A stretch of DNA of 64,000 nt, from assembly GCA_963924555.1 (NCBI GenBank), contig OZ004589.1:4898001-4962000 (forward strand). Direction: 5' to 3'. The stretch's first letter is position 1, and the number at the start of each line of letters is the position of its first letter. Under the pieces are notes generated by a model that saw nothing but the letters and a program-made list of their open reading frames with translations, did no database searches and was not told where the DNA came from. The stretch comes from Crambe crambe. Its lineage: Eukaryota; Porifera; Demospongiae; Poecilosclerida; Crambeidae. Positions 22,484 through 37,000 of the stretch are shown here, in pieces. Both the position numbers and the translations under genes were made by a program.

Positions 22484-22894
22484 CGGAGGAGGTACGACAC
22501 GAGTGCGCCTTTGCTGAGCTGGCAAGTCAAAAAAGATCATGACGTAACGCCAATTACTAGAATTCCGTGCATGTGACTTTCTTATTAAGCGATCGCGCGA
22601 AATTGCCAGCTATTAAAGTAAACTCAACTCCCATGGATAGGATAGACATTTGCATTCCATCTGAGACCAACGATGCGGAAGAATCTATATTATTGGCCAT
22701 CTTCTGTGGTAGACTCCCTAGCTCTAGATTCCCAAGCTCTACTCTCTCTAGCCCTCTGAGTGCAAGAAATATCCAAAAGTCACGTGTGAAGAATCCTAGA
22801 GGGCGATTACGTCATGGTTTTTGACTTGCCGGCCAGCTCAGCATCGCATGCAAAAGGCTAGGCGCACTCGTATGTCGTGATCGTACCTCCTCAG
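22484..22894. mobile_element. 411-bp MITE with ~90-bp TIRs and 9-bp target duplication
   Basis: The left end GAGGAGGTACGACACGAGTG and the right end (reverse complement GAGGAGGTACGATCACGACA) form imperfect ~90-bp terminal inverted repeats. GCCCTTTGC flanks both sides (22475-22483 and 22895-22903), and unit 2 shows the same place without the element. A 9-bp duplication with long TIRs is typical of Mutator-like elements. It sits just upstream of ANK gene copy 1 and encodes nothing recognisable. Confidence 0.8.
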
Positions 22895-24310
22895 GCCCTT
22901 TGCCTACCCAAAGCGTGCAATTTTGCACATTAGTCGTTTAAATGGGAAAACTCGCTTAAATGGATAAACTCACTGTTTACCATGCTCTCAGTGGATGGAC
23001 TCACTGATGGAGTTTAGTGGATGAATGTGCAGCTGAGGGTTTATGGATTTCCTTTTCCCCAAAGCTCTTGTTTTTTGTTATTTCCGTGGATTTACGTAAA
23101 TCAGCATTCGGAGAAAACCGGGGGTGGGGGAAGGAAAATACAGAGAAAAGGGAGGAAGGAGGAATAGTATGTAGTTACCAACAAAAGGATGTGAAGGTAT
23201 GTAATGAGCAATAACATCCTATCATAGAAAATGAGGATTCCCCACCCCAAATACTTACATGGTATCAATTCACCCACTCTATTAAGGATAGTCAGGGTTT
23301 CATACAGGAATTTTGGATAGAGGGAGGACTATGCAGTGGGTGTACTTGTGTGAGGCTACATAAGACACATTCTATCAGAGGGGGATCTCTCCTCTTTCCC
23401 CCTCGCTGTATGATAGCTGTATGATACCCTGATAGTTACCTTTTCATGCCCCCTCCCCCCGAGGGCTAGGTGACTACTAACATGTTAATTAAAAGCACAG
23501 GTCGATCAGTTGTGGAATAAGTTCAGTGTGGGACTCTAGTCTTGTGGTTCAGGCAGGGGAAAGTGGAATGAATCAATGTCCTGCAATTCAGAGAGTTCAT
23601 ATTGAGTGGATTCCACTGTACATGCATACTTACATGCATATGTACATGCATACTTACATGCATATGTACATGCATACTTACATGCATACGTACATGCATA
23701 TGTACATGCATATGTACATGCATACGTACATGCATACGTACATGCATACGTACATGCATATGCATGTACATGCATACGTACAACAAACGTACATGCATAC
23801 GTACATGCATACATAGCCTCTTCTTCTTCTTCTGTTATTTGCTGCCGTTTCATGATCATACAAGCCCTTCTGGGCAGCAAGGTGTAGTGCATCTATCTTC
23901 ATACATACATACATACATACATACATACATACATACATAGCAAAGTCATTAGGAAGAGTTGAATGTTTGTGTAATGTAATGTAACAGTTTGAGTTGAGTA
24001 AAATAAGCCTTCAGTGAATATTAATAAACTGGTCTTTTAGAGAAGATAAATAATAACAAAGTGGCATTATAAAGTGTGTGTGTGTACGTGACCTGTGTGT
24101 TAGTGGTAGTGTGGGAACTTGCACTATGCACACAGTGAAAACCTCAAACCTTTCCATTGACAAACCCTTTATAGAGAGCTATGTAGGTTACATGTTCTCT
24201 CCAAGTTTCTACTGTTGATTGAGTGCATTATGTAATCTCCTTTGCTTTGTATTCATGGTGAAATCTCAGAATATTGTATCAGAACACTCAAGACTGATGA
24301 TCTCATCACT

Positions 24311-24400
24311 GAGAGAGAGAGAGAGACCTTAGATAGTGAATCTCTATAAATGAACCAGAGAGAGAGAGAGACCTTAGGTAGTGAATCTCTATACATGCAC

Positions 24401-24438
<38 letters not shown>
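24311..24438. repeat. (GA)n blocks upstream of SYK exon 2, unit 2
   Basis: Three short (GA)n runs with the same spacer sequences as unit 1 but far fewer dinucleotides. Confidence 0.95.
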
Positions 24439-24441
<3 letters not shown>

Positions 24442-25012
24442 TATAGCTTAGATAGTGAATCTTTATATACCTTTATTATTATTATTATTATTATTTGCAG
24501 GGCAGTAAATTCCATTACATCATTTCCAGACACCTGGATGGCAGTGTTGCCATTCAAGACGGCACCAAGTTCGACAATCCCCTGGATCTGGTGCAGTACC
24601 ACACACGACGTGTGGATGGTCTCCTCACCACCCTCAAAGTCCCCTGTCGCAGGAACCCTGGCCAGCCTCCCCAGGGGTATCGTTTCATCACGCATGACGA
24701 GATGCAAGTTGCCATGAGACAAGCCGCTCTACAGCTGGGCTATTTGGTAAGGGATGGTCAATTGCATAAATGACGTTATGTATACAGTGTGATATGTAGC
24801 ATCCCCTTCAATGTGGAGTCCCTGTACAATTTGTTACACCAATACTGTTCCCATATTTGGCAATATGTAATAACTATCACCCCACACAAATGAGTCAAGT
24901 TTCTGTAAATAAACATAATGTTCTAACTCTGTCATTTATAAGTGAAAATAGTTACACATTCAAGAGACACCGACTATATTGTGGCTTAATACAGTGGAAC
25001 CACTCTCAATAT

Positions 25013-25149
25013 GGACCAGGACGCTCTCAACATGGACCAGGATGCTCTCAACATGGACCAGGACGCTCTCAACATGGACCAGGACGCTCTCAACATGGAC
25101 CAGGACGCTCTCAACATGGACCAGGACGCTCTCAACATGGACCAGGACA
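25013..25149. repeat. 21-bp VNTR, eight copies in unit 2
   Basis: Core GGACCAGGACGCTCTCAACAT with one GAT variant in the second copy. It is the expanded form of the two-copy locus at 8143-8216. Confidence 0.9.
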
Positions 25150-25682
25150 CTATACAGTGTGTCCCAATTTGAGGTGTCCTTATAAACAAACAAACAAACA
25201 AAAACAAACAAACAAACATCTGTAAAAGAACACTTTATGTGTCATCAATATTCACCTCTGAAATGAGGACACCAAATTTGCCATGTTAATTAAAGAGAGG
25301 TTCAACTGTGAGCTTACCACCATTATATAAAAGAAGCCACAGTTTAGTTCGCGTGTATATCTTTAATGTGTGCTATTATTTTCACTTACATATTGCCAAC
25401 ACTATGAAGTGTGGGGTGTTATGTTACCAAATATGGGAATATCATTGTGCAATCATTTCCTGCTGTGCAAACCAAGCCCTATGGCCCCTAAATCTAGCTG
25501 GATTATGCAGCATCATATCCAACCAAGCCTGGATTTGATTGATGGGCTTGGTTTGATATGATGTTGCAGTCAAAGTACTAGATTTGGGGCCATCCCTACT
25601 TAAATTTTTGTGCTCATGTACATAATTATATCCAGTGCTACGAATAGGAATAATTTATCAGCTCTTGAACAGTATATGCATG

Positions 25683-25762
<80 letters not shown>

Positions 25763-26860
25763 AACAATAATATATTCTTTTCTTCTTAGAACTTCTTTCT
25801 TCTATCTTCATTCCTTCTCCTTTCTACTTCTTTCTTTCATCCCTTCTACTCCTTTATTTCTCAAGCTAGCTTCTTGGCTATTCAATCAGCAACTTTCCAA
25901 TAGATTTACTCACCATCTTCCAGATACATTTTATAGCTAGTCTAAGCCTGCAAGACTAGGTGGGTGTGGCTTATTAATTTGTATGATGTAATGAGATGAA
26001 TCCACATTCTGAATATCCCTCTTCCATTCCTCTTATGATACTGACATCTCATAGGAACACCAAGTTAATGACGCACTGATGAAGAGAAGAAGTGCGTTTG
26101 AGCAGCTGGTTGGGGGGATTTTGCACCGTAAGCAGCTCTGGTTCCATGGAGCCATCAACCGGGAAGAGAGTGAGCAGAGAATGAGAAAGTTTGGCATCAG
26201 GGATGGACTCTTTCTGATTCGTGAACGTACACAGGTCTGTTTGTCTCCCTGTCTATCTGTCCGTCAGTCTATGTATTAATATTTTATGTATTTTTAGCTC
26301 CCCACAACAAAATACATACATAGGCATATAATTGAACACATGACAGAAGTTTTGGGCAATCCATTAAAGCAGAAATGGCTAATTATAAATAATTTGACCT
26401 GGAAATGTTGGATGTTCATGAAAACATCTTGCTACTGGCTCTCTGCTGCTTTGCCTTACCAACTTCTTGTATCATCCAGTGGATTATTATCATCATCAGG
26501 AGTATTGATCAACCTCTAGAGTTCTGTTAATTCTCTAGGTTGATCTACAGTATCATGCATGGACCACATTTCGTGCTGATGTGTATGGACCACCAGCCTC
26601 TGTGATGTATCGCCATTGAGAGTTGATAAACAACATTCATATACACAATACTTCATACCATAATTGGGCAAATGGGAGTTTGTGCATTCATGAATTAACC
26701 TCACATATACGGGTATTACATTCTTGGTTTTAGAGTTCATATCATAGCACATATACCTGCTCAGTATCCCTGTGCTTGGTCCAAGAGTATACTTGTGCTA
26801 TGTTTGCTATAGAGTTCCTTTATGTGTGTACATGTTTGCTATAGAGTTCCTTTAAGTGTG

Positions 26861-27069
<209 letters not shown>

Positions 27070-29087
27070 AACAGGTAAACAGCTTTGCTCTCTGCTTGTG
27101 CCACAGTGGACACATCTACCACTACCTGCTAGATATGGATACCCTGGGGTAGCTCTCCATCGAGAACGGTCGGAAGTTTGAGAATCTCTTGCAGGTGGTG
27201 GACCACTACTCCAGAACCCCCGACGGTCTCCTTCGCTCCCTTGGGGATGTTTGTCCCGTCAGCAACTTTTCGGATTTGAAGTCAGAGTCTCGTGTGAGGC
27301 ATGGCCCACTAAGGATTGATGATTCGGAGATTTCTGTCAAGGGAGAGTTAGGTAAAGATTGGGTATGTGTTGGTGGGGAGAGGGGTGGGGTACCAGAATG
27401 GTGGGAAGAGGGGCACCAGAATTGTGGGAGAGGGGAGAGGAGTGGGGCACCAGAATTGGGGGGGGGGGGGGTGGGAGGTGGTGGAGAGGGAGAGAGGGCT
27501 GGATCAGAAAGTCTGTACATAGATTTACTTCTATATTATGTATGTTTGCAGGTGCTGGCACCTTCGGTACAGTAAGGGCAGGAATTTACAGACCAAAGAA
27601 CGGAGGTCCTGAAGTGGAGTGTGCCATTAAGGTGCTCAAGCCTGCTGATGAATGCCCAAACCAAAAGGTAAATGGGAAGTGACCAGTAGTTGGTCCAATA
27701 CATAGCTCTCATCCTTTCACTTTCACCTTTCACCCTTCTCTCCTAATTCCCACCCATTTAACATGTCTATGTACACATTGTAAGTGCATGTACACTGTAT
27801 TTACATTGTGTATCTATACTGTATTTATATTGTCATTGTGTGTACATTATCATTATATTTACATGGTGTGTACATTGTCATTGTATGTATTTACATGGTG
27901 TGCACATTGTCATTGTATATATTTACATGGTATGTACATTGTCATTGTATGTACACTGTATTTACATGGTGTGTACATTATCATTGTGTGTACACTGTAT
28001 GTACATTGTATGTACACTGTATGAACACTATGAACATTAATTTTTATGACCATGTACATGTAGGCGGAGATTCTCCGAGAAGCAGATGCCATGGCAGGTC
28101 TGAACCATCCATACATTGTCAGACTCTATGGTAAGAGCACATGTATATAGTCTAAGAAGACTATTGGATCTCCATAACTCACAAATTTATTTTCTACCCT
28201 TCATACCTTTGACCTTAAATTTATATGCAATGATGTTATTGTGATGACCCTATATGTTACTCCAGGTATATGACCCTATATGTACATTACTCCAGGTATA
28301 TGTGTGAGCAATCCTATTCGACTGGTGATGGAGATCGCTCCTTTGGGTCCCCTCAACAAGTTCCTGAGAAGGCATCAGTAAGTCAGCCAACCTTCTGTTG
28401 GATGTTAAACAGTGGTGGTCCTTTCCCAGTGAATGTAAAGTATCTCTGTAGGTATAGTTAATGTAGAGATGTACTTATTATTCCTGATTGAAATGTTCAG
28501 TAAGAGAGGAAGTCCTTTATGTCCAATGCCTCCACTGTGTTTGTATTGAGATACTGCTCCATACCTTGACCATGCTTTATTTGTTCCACAACTTAGTCAT
28601 GCTGTTTGTATGTACATACGTAGGTCTTTAGCAGTCTCCAAAATCATGAATATGATAGTTGAAGTTTCTCAGGTTTGTTTGTTTATTTGTTTATTTGTTT
28701 GTTTGTTTGTTTGAGAAAATATTTGATAAAAATCAAGCATCTTTCCATACCCTTCAAGTCTCAAATCTAAGTAATTCTTTTAATATGAATAAGGCCACTT
28801 CTCTTTAATCTTTCAAATGATTATGACAATATTTACTTATAATTGTGTACGTACCTTAAGGGAACTATTACTAATTTTACGGGTACAAAATTTAGCAACT
28901 CATGCCTTCACCATTCAAAGTTATTTTCAAGCGGGGACAATATAAGTTTGAACTTTAAACTAGCTAAAATTTGTACTCACTAATAGTAGGTATAGCTATT
29001 GTTGTTATTGTTATTGTTGTTGTTGTGTTATTGTTTTGTCTCCAGTTTTAGGATGTCCACATTGAAGTATTGATTCCTTTACTGTAG

Positions 29088-29249
<162 letters not shown>

Positions 29250-31022
29250 TGAAGAAGAGATCAGAGTTAAAAGTTGCTACATCATATGTTATGCATGTGC
29301 TGGTCACTGATGTCAGTCATGAAAGTGGCAGACCGCCCTACCAAACTTTCATATGACTAATCTCTCATTCATGATTCATCTGTACAGGCTGAAACAGCTG
29401 GGAAGTGGCCCTTGAAGTGGTATGCACCTGAGTGCATCTTCTTTGCAAAGTTCGACAGCAAGTCAGACGTGTGGAGCTTTGGGGTGACCTCATGGGAAGC
29501 ATTCTCCTACGGGTCCAAACCTTACTCAGTAAGTGAACTCGTACTTCACCATCTCTACGACTACTCTGATTTATCAATTCATGAAGTACTTTCTTTCCCC
29601 AACATTCTGCCTATGTATGTATGTATGTATGTAGGGTCTCATTTGTTATTGAAAGTTCTCCTGTTTATTTTTCTAGGGTATGAAAGGTCAAGAAATAATG
29701 CAGATGTTGGAGAATAACCAGCGACTGCATTCTCCTGACAAATGCCCGCAGTCTGTGTATGAGGTCATGCTGAGGTGCTGGTCATGGAGGTATGTGTAAC
29801 CACTATAATGTAAGCACTTTGGAGCAAGTGCACATGCTCATTTTACCACGAAAAGAAACTGTAATGTTAGAACATTGGACTCCATAGTGTGTGGGGCTTG
29901 CTGCACTTGCCCCAATAATTACTAATTTTCATAGAGACTCTTGGTTCCTTGTCGGAGGGGAGTGGAACCTCTGATCCAAAATATAGTATACTCTATACCT
30001 CCAATCTCTCCTGAGTGTGCATTATTTGGAGATGGAGGATGTCACCTGACATCATTATTGGGGTGTGGTTACTATGCAGTGGTCACCTGACTTCCTTATT
30101 GGGGGGTGCGAGTAATATGCAGTGGTCACCTGACTTCAATATTCAATATGCAGTGGTCACCTGACTTCCTTATTGGGATGTGAATATAATATGCAGCAGT
30201 TCCTTATTAATAGGAGGTGTGATTAATGTGCTCACTTCCTTATTGGGAGTGTGATTTTCAAGACCAATTAAATTTTATTTGTCCTTCTCCCTCTCCCAGA
30301 GCTGAGGACAGACCCACCTTTGCTGAGCTCTCCACCATCCTTCGAGAAATCCAGAACTACATGTTGAAGGAAGAGGGTCGTCCTCCTCCCCAACGCCCAC
30401 CCAGACCCCAGCCACGCCTACCTCCTCCAAGAACCTGACATTTGCTATTGTATCAGAGCGTATGGGGATTTCCCTTTATTCATTATGGGTTTAAAGCAAA
30501 TAGACCCTTCTCTTCTTTTTTCATTGCATAATATATTGTATAATTTTTTTCTCTCCTCTCAGTCTCTCTCTATATCTTTCAACATAATTTTGTGGATTTT
30601 AAATAGAAAGTTTTTCTACTACACCAGTATTATTATTATTTGTCAAACTCTTATTGGTTCCAGGAGCTTATTTTGCTTTCTGCTTTCTTTGGATTTTTAT
30701 ATAGTAGTCCTAGATAGCATCTCCTTTTAAATGTTTGTCGTACATGAACTGTCCATACAATTACAACCCCATACTTAGTACCTAGCCTCTAGTCTGGCGT
30801 AGTTGACCCTATACCATATTTTCCTCCGGGAGGAAATGTGGTAAAGGGTCAACTACACCGGACTCTAGGAAAGAACGTGTACATAGGAATTGCAAATTCA
30901 CTTTCTTTGCAGAGGGCTAGGATGCAGTATTCTTCTGTTGCACAGAAAATACAAAGATATATAATATATAAAATAGAGCTGAACTTGAAATGTAACCAGC
31001 TGCAGCTGTAGATGAAGCCATA

Positions 31023-34000
31023 TCACAGGTGGAATGCTGTAATCAAAATCATAATAATATCAAATCTGTGCCATTTCATGTTACATGATGACCTACCTTC
31101 CCTTATTTCAGAGGCAATTCCTCTCTGACCAATAGCCTCAAGGGCGTTGGTTAAACTCCTCCAGCTGGGAGTGCCACTGGTTTGAGTCACACGATCTTCC
31201 TTCCTCAACCATGAGGCCACCATGTCTCCTTGGAAACTTGGGAGGGTTCTCATCCTCTGCAGGTGAGAGTAGCGCAAACCTAGTTCTGCACCAAGTTCCA
31301 CCAGGTGATCGTTGCTTAAGTCCACCAGGAACCGTGTGACTTGATGGTGATCGTCCATTACCAGAGGACGTGGTCCACGTGGAGTTGGTTGTGGTGGAGA
31401 ACATGGCAGGGGAGATGAGACTGATGAGGTTGTGGGAGGCTCACAGTCTACAACAAAGTTTACAATGATAACCTGTTAGCACTTCTGAGCATGTGTAGTG
31501 TAGTTAATTACTATGGCAATAAGTGAGTATGGATGTATTCAGCATTTTGGTTACAGGGTTTTTCAAAATCATTGCAACAGAACTTGAAGACTGACTGTTC
31601 CTTATTCAGAAGTAGTAGTAGTAGAGCTAGGCCTGGACCACCAAAACTAAGTTCTGGACTTTTGTGGCCAGTGGTTAACCAAACTACTCTGGCTACATCA
31701 ATGAAATGTGATAACCTGTGAGGGTGAAAGTTGGTTGTCCAAATGTAAAGTGACTGTGAGGAAACCAACATCTATTCAGGAACAGCCTCAAGTTTACACA
31801 GCTCTTTTAGATTTTGCATCTTACATTGCAATTCACTGTAGTAGGATGCCTTAATATAAGTGGACTGACCTTCATTGTACCAGCATCTTCCATTGAGTGG
31901 GATGCGACTTCCTTTACGAGCTTTGTTGCAGTGTATCTTGTGGTGAGTTCTTCCTGCCCTCACAGGATGCATCTGAGGACAATGTTCACACTTGAAGCAT
32001 GCCATGGGCTCGAGCTTCTCTTTGCTGTAATGGAGGTCGTTCAAGGATCTGAGGATTGACTTCTCCAGGATCTGACGCACGCTATTGCACACTTCTTTCA
32101 GGGGAGTATCGTGATCACGATCGGACGAAAAGGGAAAGAATTTCACTTCCAAGTGGGTAGAGTAGACTTTCAAGGACATCTCGTCTTGATCCCAAGGGGA
32201 GTGGACTTCGAAGGACACCTGATCTTTAAAGATTTTGTCATGGATTAGAACGAATGTCGTACCAATTTCTTCACTTTCAGCCTTCTCTGGGGTCATGAGG
32301 TGAGTAGATAAGACACCAAAGATACCCTTCGGGCAATGGTCACTCTTGAACTTGAATAAAAGTGGTAGAATATTGGTCACTGTGTCTCTTTTGGACTCTG
32401 GGACATGGTTTAGGATACACGGAATGAAGTACCTCTTTTCCTGGTCTTCTTTGTCTCCAGGTGTAACAAGAGGAGTGATGATGCGGAGATGAACCAGAAG
32501 TTGAAGAAACTCCTTGGGTTTGATCTTATTGTCACTACTCACATTTTCAAAGGCTGATGCTGTGAGAATACCCTTTTCTCTGAAATCAAGCACCTCACTT
32601 GTTCTAAGGAACTCACCAGAAAAGGTCTTTACGAGGAGATCGGTGATCTTGTCGAAGAGAATTTGAGGTTCTTTGACAATGATGTGCTTCAAGCCTTCTA
32701 TGTCGAAGTATCGAATGACACCAATTCTGATGTGGAGGAAACGCAAGAGGTGAGACACCTGGTCCCCTTCGATACCATGTTGGGCTGCAAGGACTTTGCA
32801 TTCGTCCAGGGTCAAGATACTCTCCTTTATATTTTGGAGATCGAGGCAGAACAAGAGGTAACTGATTGGATACTCGATGCTGAACTCTTTACGAGTGTTG
32901 ATAAGGTGGTTAACATTCGATCGAATCTTCTGGAAGTCTTCTTCGCTATCGGAAGTGTTGTCCACTGCAAACATGACATTGTGATCATCACCAGCATACT
33001 GGACTAGATCTCGAAAGCCATTGCTCCGTATGATGAAATCCAGATATCGATTCAAGTCATCAATCTTGTCAGTGCCTTCGGCTTTGGAAATGAGAATATC
33101 TTTGTGTGTGCCAATGATGAAGACCATCGGCTTGTGTGTCTGGACACTGTCTTCCTCTGACGTGTCCATGGCATACACACTAGCAAGACACTGGAGCAAG
33201 GCTTCTTCAGTGGTGATGGAGGAGGTGTAGCAATTTATGGACTTGCTAGCACTCATCCTGTACTCGACGCAAAACTTGCTCTTGAAGTCTAAGTCTAGTC
33301 TAAAGACAAAGAAGAAAATGGACGGACCAAAGATCAAGAGAGGTAACATTTCCTGGAACTCAACCTGACCTCCAGTGTCCCTGAGATACAGGGAACAGGT
33401 TTTCTTCAGGTACTTATTAACCTTACGAAAGCCGTACTTCTTGATGACTGAATAGATATTTTCGGAGGAAATAATCGTACCGACTTTTAGCTTTCGTCTT
33501 GGAAGAGGCACTGGTGCATCCTTCCTTTTGGAGTGTGGTTGTGCCACTCGAACTGAACCTATCTTCTTTGCAGGATCAGGTCGTGCAGAAGCACGTGTGT
33601 GGGCACTCTTTTCTGTAGGCTTATGAGAATTTTCATGAGAAATTTCGACATTCACACTCTCCTGTCCCAGCTGTCTCACATACGACACATCACATTCTAT
33701 TTCTTCCCAAGTGTCACTCTCCAGTATCGTAACCGGGTGGAAAGTGGAAGGGTTGGTGACGTTAATGTCTACAATGACGATGGTGTCACACACACCAGTG
33801 GAAGCAGTGAACTTCTTTCTTCCTCTGCCCAGCAAGCGATCCATTAAAGAACTCTTCCCTGAACCCGTGGGACCAACGAACATGGAATGCGCTAATTTTC
33901 GATCGATCTTTCCACTTTTAGCGATGGCATTTTGAACTCCTCTGACGAACTCTTTCATGCCTGCTTCATCTTCAGGATCATCTGTACAGATTAAAATAGT

Positions 34001-37000
34001 TATATTGTTAATCAGGTAAGGGGTTACTAGTATTAACATGTGCAAGTCCCTAGTCATCACATGCACACACAGCCTGACCAATCATACTGGGGCTAGCACG
34101 TGCATGCAAATCAGTGATTGGGAGTTCCACACATGCACATGCCTCATTCATACTTGGAAGACCTTCATAATCATGCTGTGCGGGTGCATGTTTTGCCTGG
34201 GCAAGGAAGTTAGCCATACCTACACCCTCCAAAAAGAACGAAACCCAAAAAAGCAAAAACAAAAAAAAAACAAAAAAAACAACAAAAAAACAAAAACAAA
34301 CAAAACAAAACAACAACAACAAAACCATGATCCTCGACCTTAAAAAAAAATACATACCAAAAAACAACAACAACAACAACAAAAACAAAACAAAACCAAA
34401 CCATGATCCTTGACCTTAAAAAAAATTACATACAAAAAAAAAAGAAAAAAAAGTCAAGATCCTATTACATTATTATGGAATGCAACCTTTTATACTGGAC
34501 TGACTGGGCTCGTATTCAGGTTTGTGTGAATGCACACTGGCTAGCAACCCTACACCTAAAACATGTCTATGGCCCTGAATAGAAACATTAGTCCAAGATA
34601 GTGAAGCCATGTCCATCTAATATTCCCCATGTCCAAAAAGTGGGAGGGACCATGGGCTCCCCTGTTCCTACACTGGTGCCTTGCTCTGCACTGGTGTTGA
34701 CAAGTGACTTGCACTCTACATGTTTGACTATGAGAGACAAGTATGTGACCTTGTGTGAATGACCTTATGTGGCTTGACTATGTAATCTCAATGGTTTAAA
34801 TTATGGTTGGTTGTTATGGTTACCTGGTATAGTGATAAGGTTGAAGCTGCACTCTCTGTCCAGTCCAATCACAAGTAGTTTTGGTGGACCAGCACTCGTA
34901 GATGAGGTCTTCTCTCCAGAGATGGTGATCATGGGAGGATAGTCAAGGAGGTTGGCATCAACTCCCTCAGGGAAAAGTATGCTCTTCTTTGAGATCTGCA
35001 TCAAATGACATCAATATTCAATCTAGATTGCTAATGTCTAATCTGTAAACTAACCTGATTCGCTGCATCAAACGTTACATCCCATTCTGTAGCATTCTCG
35101 GTTTCGAGGATCATATCTTCAGACACCATCTTTGCAGCGATCATGGCACTCATTGCTTTCCCCTTAGTTGATCCACCTGGAAGCAGACCAGCTATGGTTC
35201 TCTCACAGTGCTGCAAGAATATGGCATTGGAATACACACCAACTGATAATGAAAATATCTCACCTTTGAGTAGATGGGATGATCCAAGTGGGCTAAGAAT
35301 ATTGTTTTGAAGAAGGTGTCTTCTTTAACAGTCCTGAGCAGCCTCACAGTACACAAGAGACTTTCTGTTTTATGAATTAATGGATAGATGTTACAATGAA
35401 ATTGGCTCTTGTTACCTATTGATGATGTCCTGACTCTCTTAGCCACCCGCATTAATTGGAGAGACTTGAGAGCTATTTCTCCCTCCTGGTCTCCCACTTT
35501 GAAGACTCCCTTAGCTTCTTCCACTTCTCTAAAGGGATAGACCAGACCAGACCCCCTGTACTCTGGGGTGGATCTGGCCGACAGAAATGCCAAGTCCTCA
35601 CAATTTTCTTCACTTCGAAGATAAGCACAGTGTTGGATACGCACTCTCACATCTTTTCGCAACTTCCCATTCCCTCTGGGCTGTATCAGGTAGGCTGGAC
35701 TAACTGCTTCATAGTCTGGAGGTAGCTCGAACGGTCCAGTCAAACAGGGTTGAACTGATAATGTCAGTTGACTTTCTACTGGATCTAGTGCTCCTTCAGG
35801 TATGGAGAGAGAGATGCCTACATTGCTCATGTTTATCGTGACTGAAGAGGTGCTGATGGTCATTACTGTTGGATCTCCATGGAATGTAACATCAGGGGAG
35901 TTCATTTCTACATGGAGTGAGTCAGCTAAAAGAGGAGTAACAGATAACGAGTGTCCATTACTTGACACACTTTACATTTACCTTCAGTGTCTTTGTTGCA
36001 ACCAAATTCATTAATTAAAATGGATGCAATTTCTTTCTTCCCCAGAGAAGTTGTAAAATCAAGTGGTGTGTGATTATTATAATCACGAGCGTTAATATCA
36101 GCATAGTATTCAAGGATCAAAGTCCGAACTAGACCGACACTACCTCCGTAGCATGCAGAATGTAGCAGTGATCCGCCATTATTACCTTTGACGTTGGTGT
36201 CACTACCAAACTCTTTGATCAAAAGTAATGCAACTTCTTCTTTCCCAAAAGCAGCAGCTACATGGAGTGGCGTGTCATTCTCATCATTACAAGCATTGAT
36301 ATCAGCATTGTATTCAAGGATCAAAGTCCGAACTAGACCGACACTACCTCCGAAGCATGCAGAATGTAGCAGTGATCCGCCATTATTACCTTTGACGTTG
36401 GTGTCACTACCAAACTCTTTGATCAAAAGTAATGCAACTTCTTCTTTCCCAAAAGCAGCAGCTACTTGGAGTGGCGTGTCATTCTGATCATCACGAGCAT
36501 TGATATCAGCATTGTATTCAAGGATCAAAGTCCGAACTAGACCGACACTACCTCCTTTGCATGCAGAATGTAGCAGTGATCCGCCATTATTACCTTTGAC
36601 GTTGGTGTCACTACCAAACTCTTTGATCAAAAGTAATGCAACTTCTTCTTTCCCAAAACAAGCAGCTAGTTGGAGTGGCGTGTTATTCTCATCATTACAA
36701 GCATCGATATCAGCATTGTATTCAAGGATCAAAGTCCGAACTAGACCGACACTACCTCCATAGCATGCAGAATGTAGCAGTGATCCGCCATTATTACCTT
36801 TGACGTTGGTGTCACTACCAAACTCTTTGATCAAAAGTAATGCAACTTCTTCTTTCCCAAAAGCAGCAGCTACTTGGAGTGGCGTGTCATTCTGATCATC
36901 ACGAGCATTGATATCAGCATTGTATTCAAGGATCAAAGTCCAAACTAGACCGACACTACCTCCTTCGCATGCAGAATGTAGCAGTGATCTGCCATAATTC

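Noticed and set aside
22567-22824. 85-codon plus-strand frame upstream of ANK copy 1
   Set aside because: It lies wholly inside the 411-bp MITE, which is absent from the other units, and has no recognisable features.
25013-25149. Eight regularly spaced 21-bp repeats as a CRISPR-like array
   Set aside because: The repeats are directly contiguous with no unique spacers, and the context is an intron of an animal gene.
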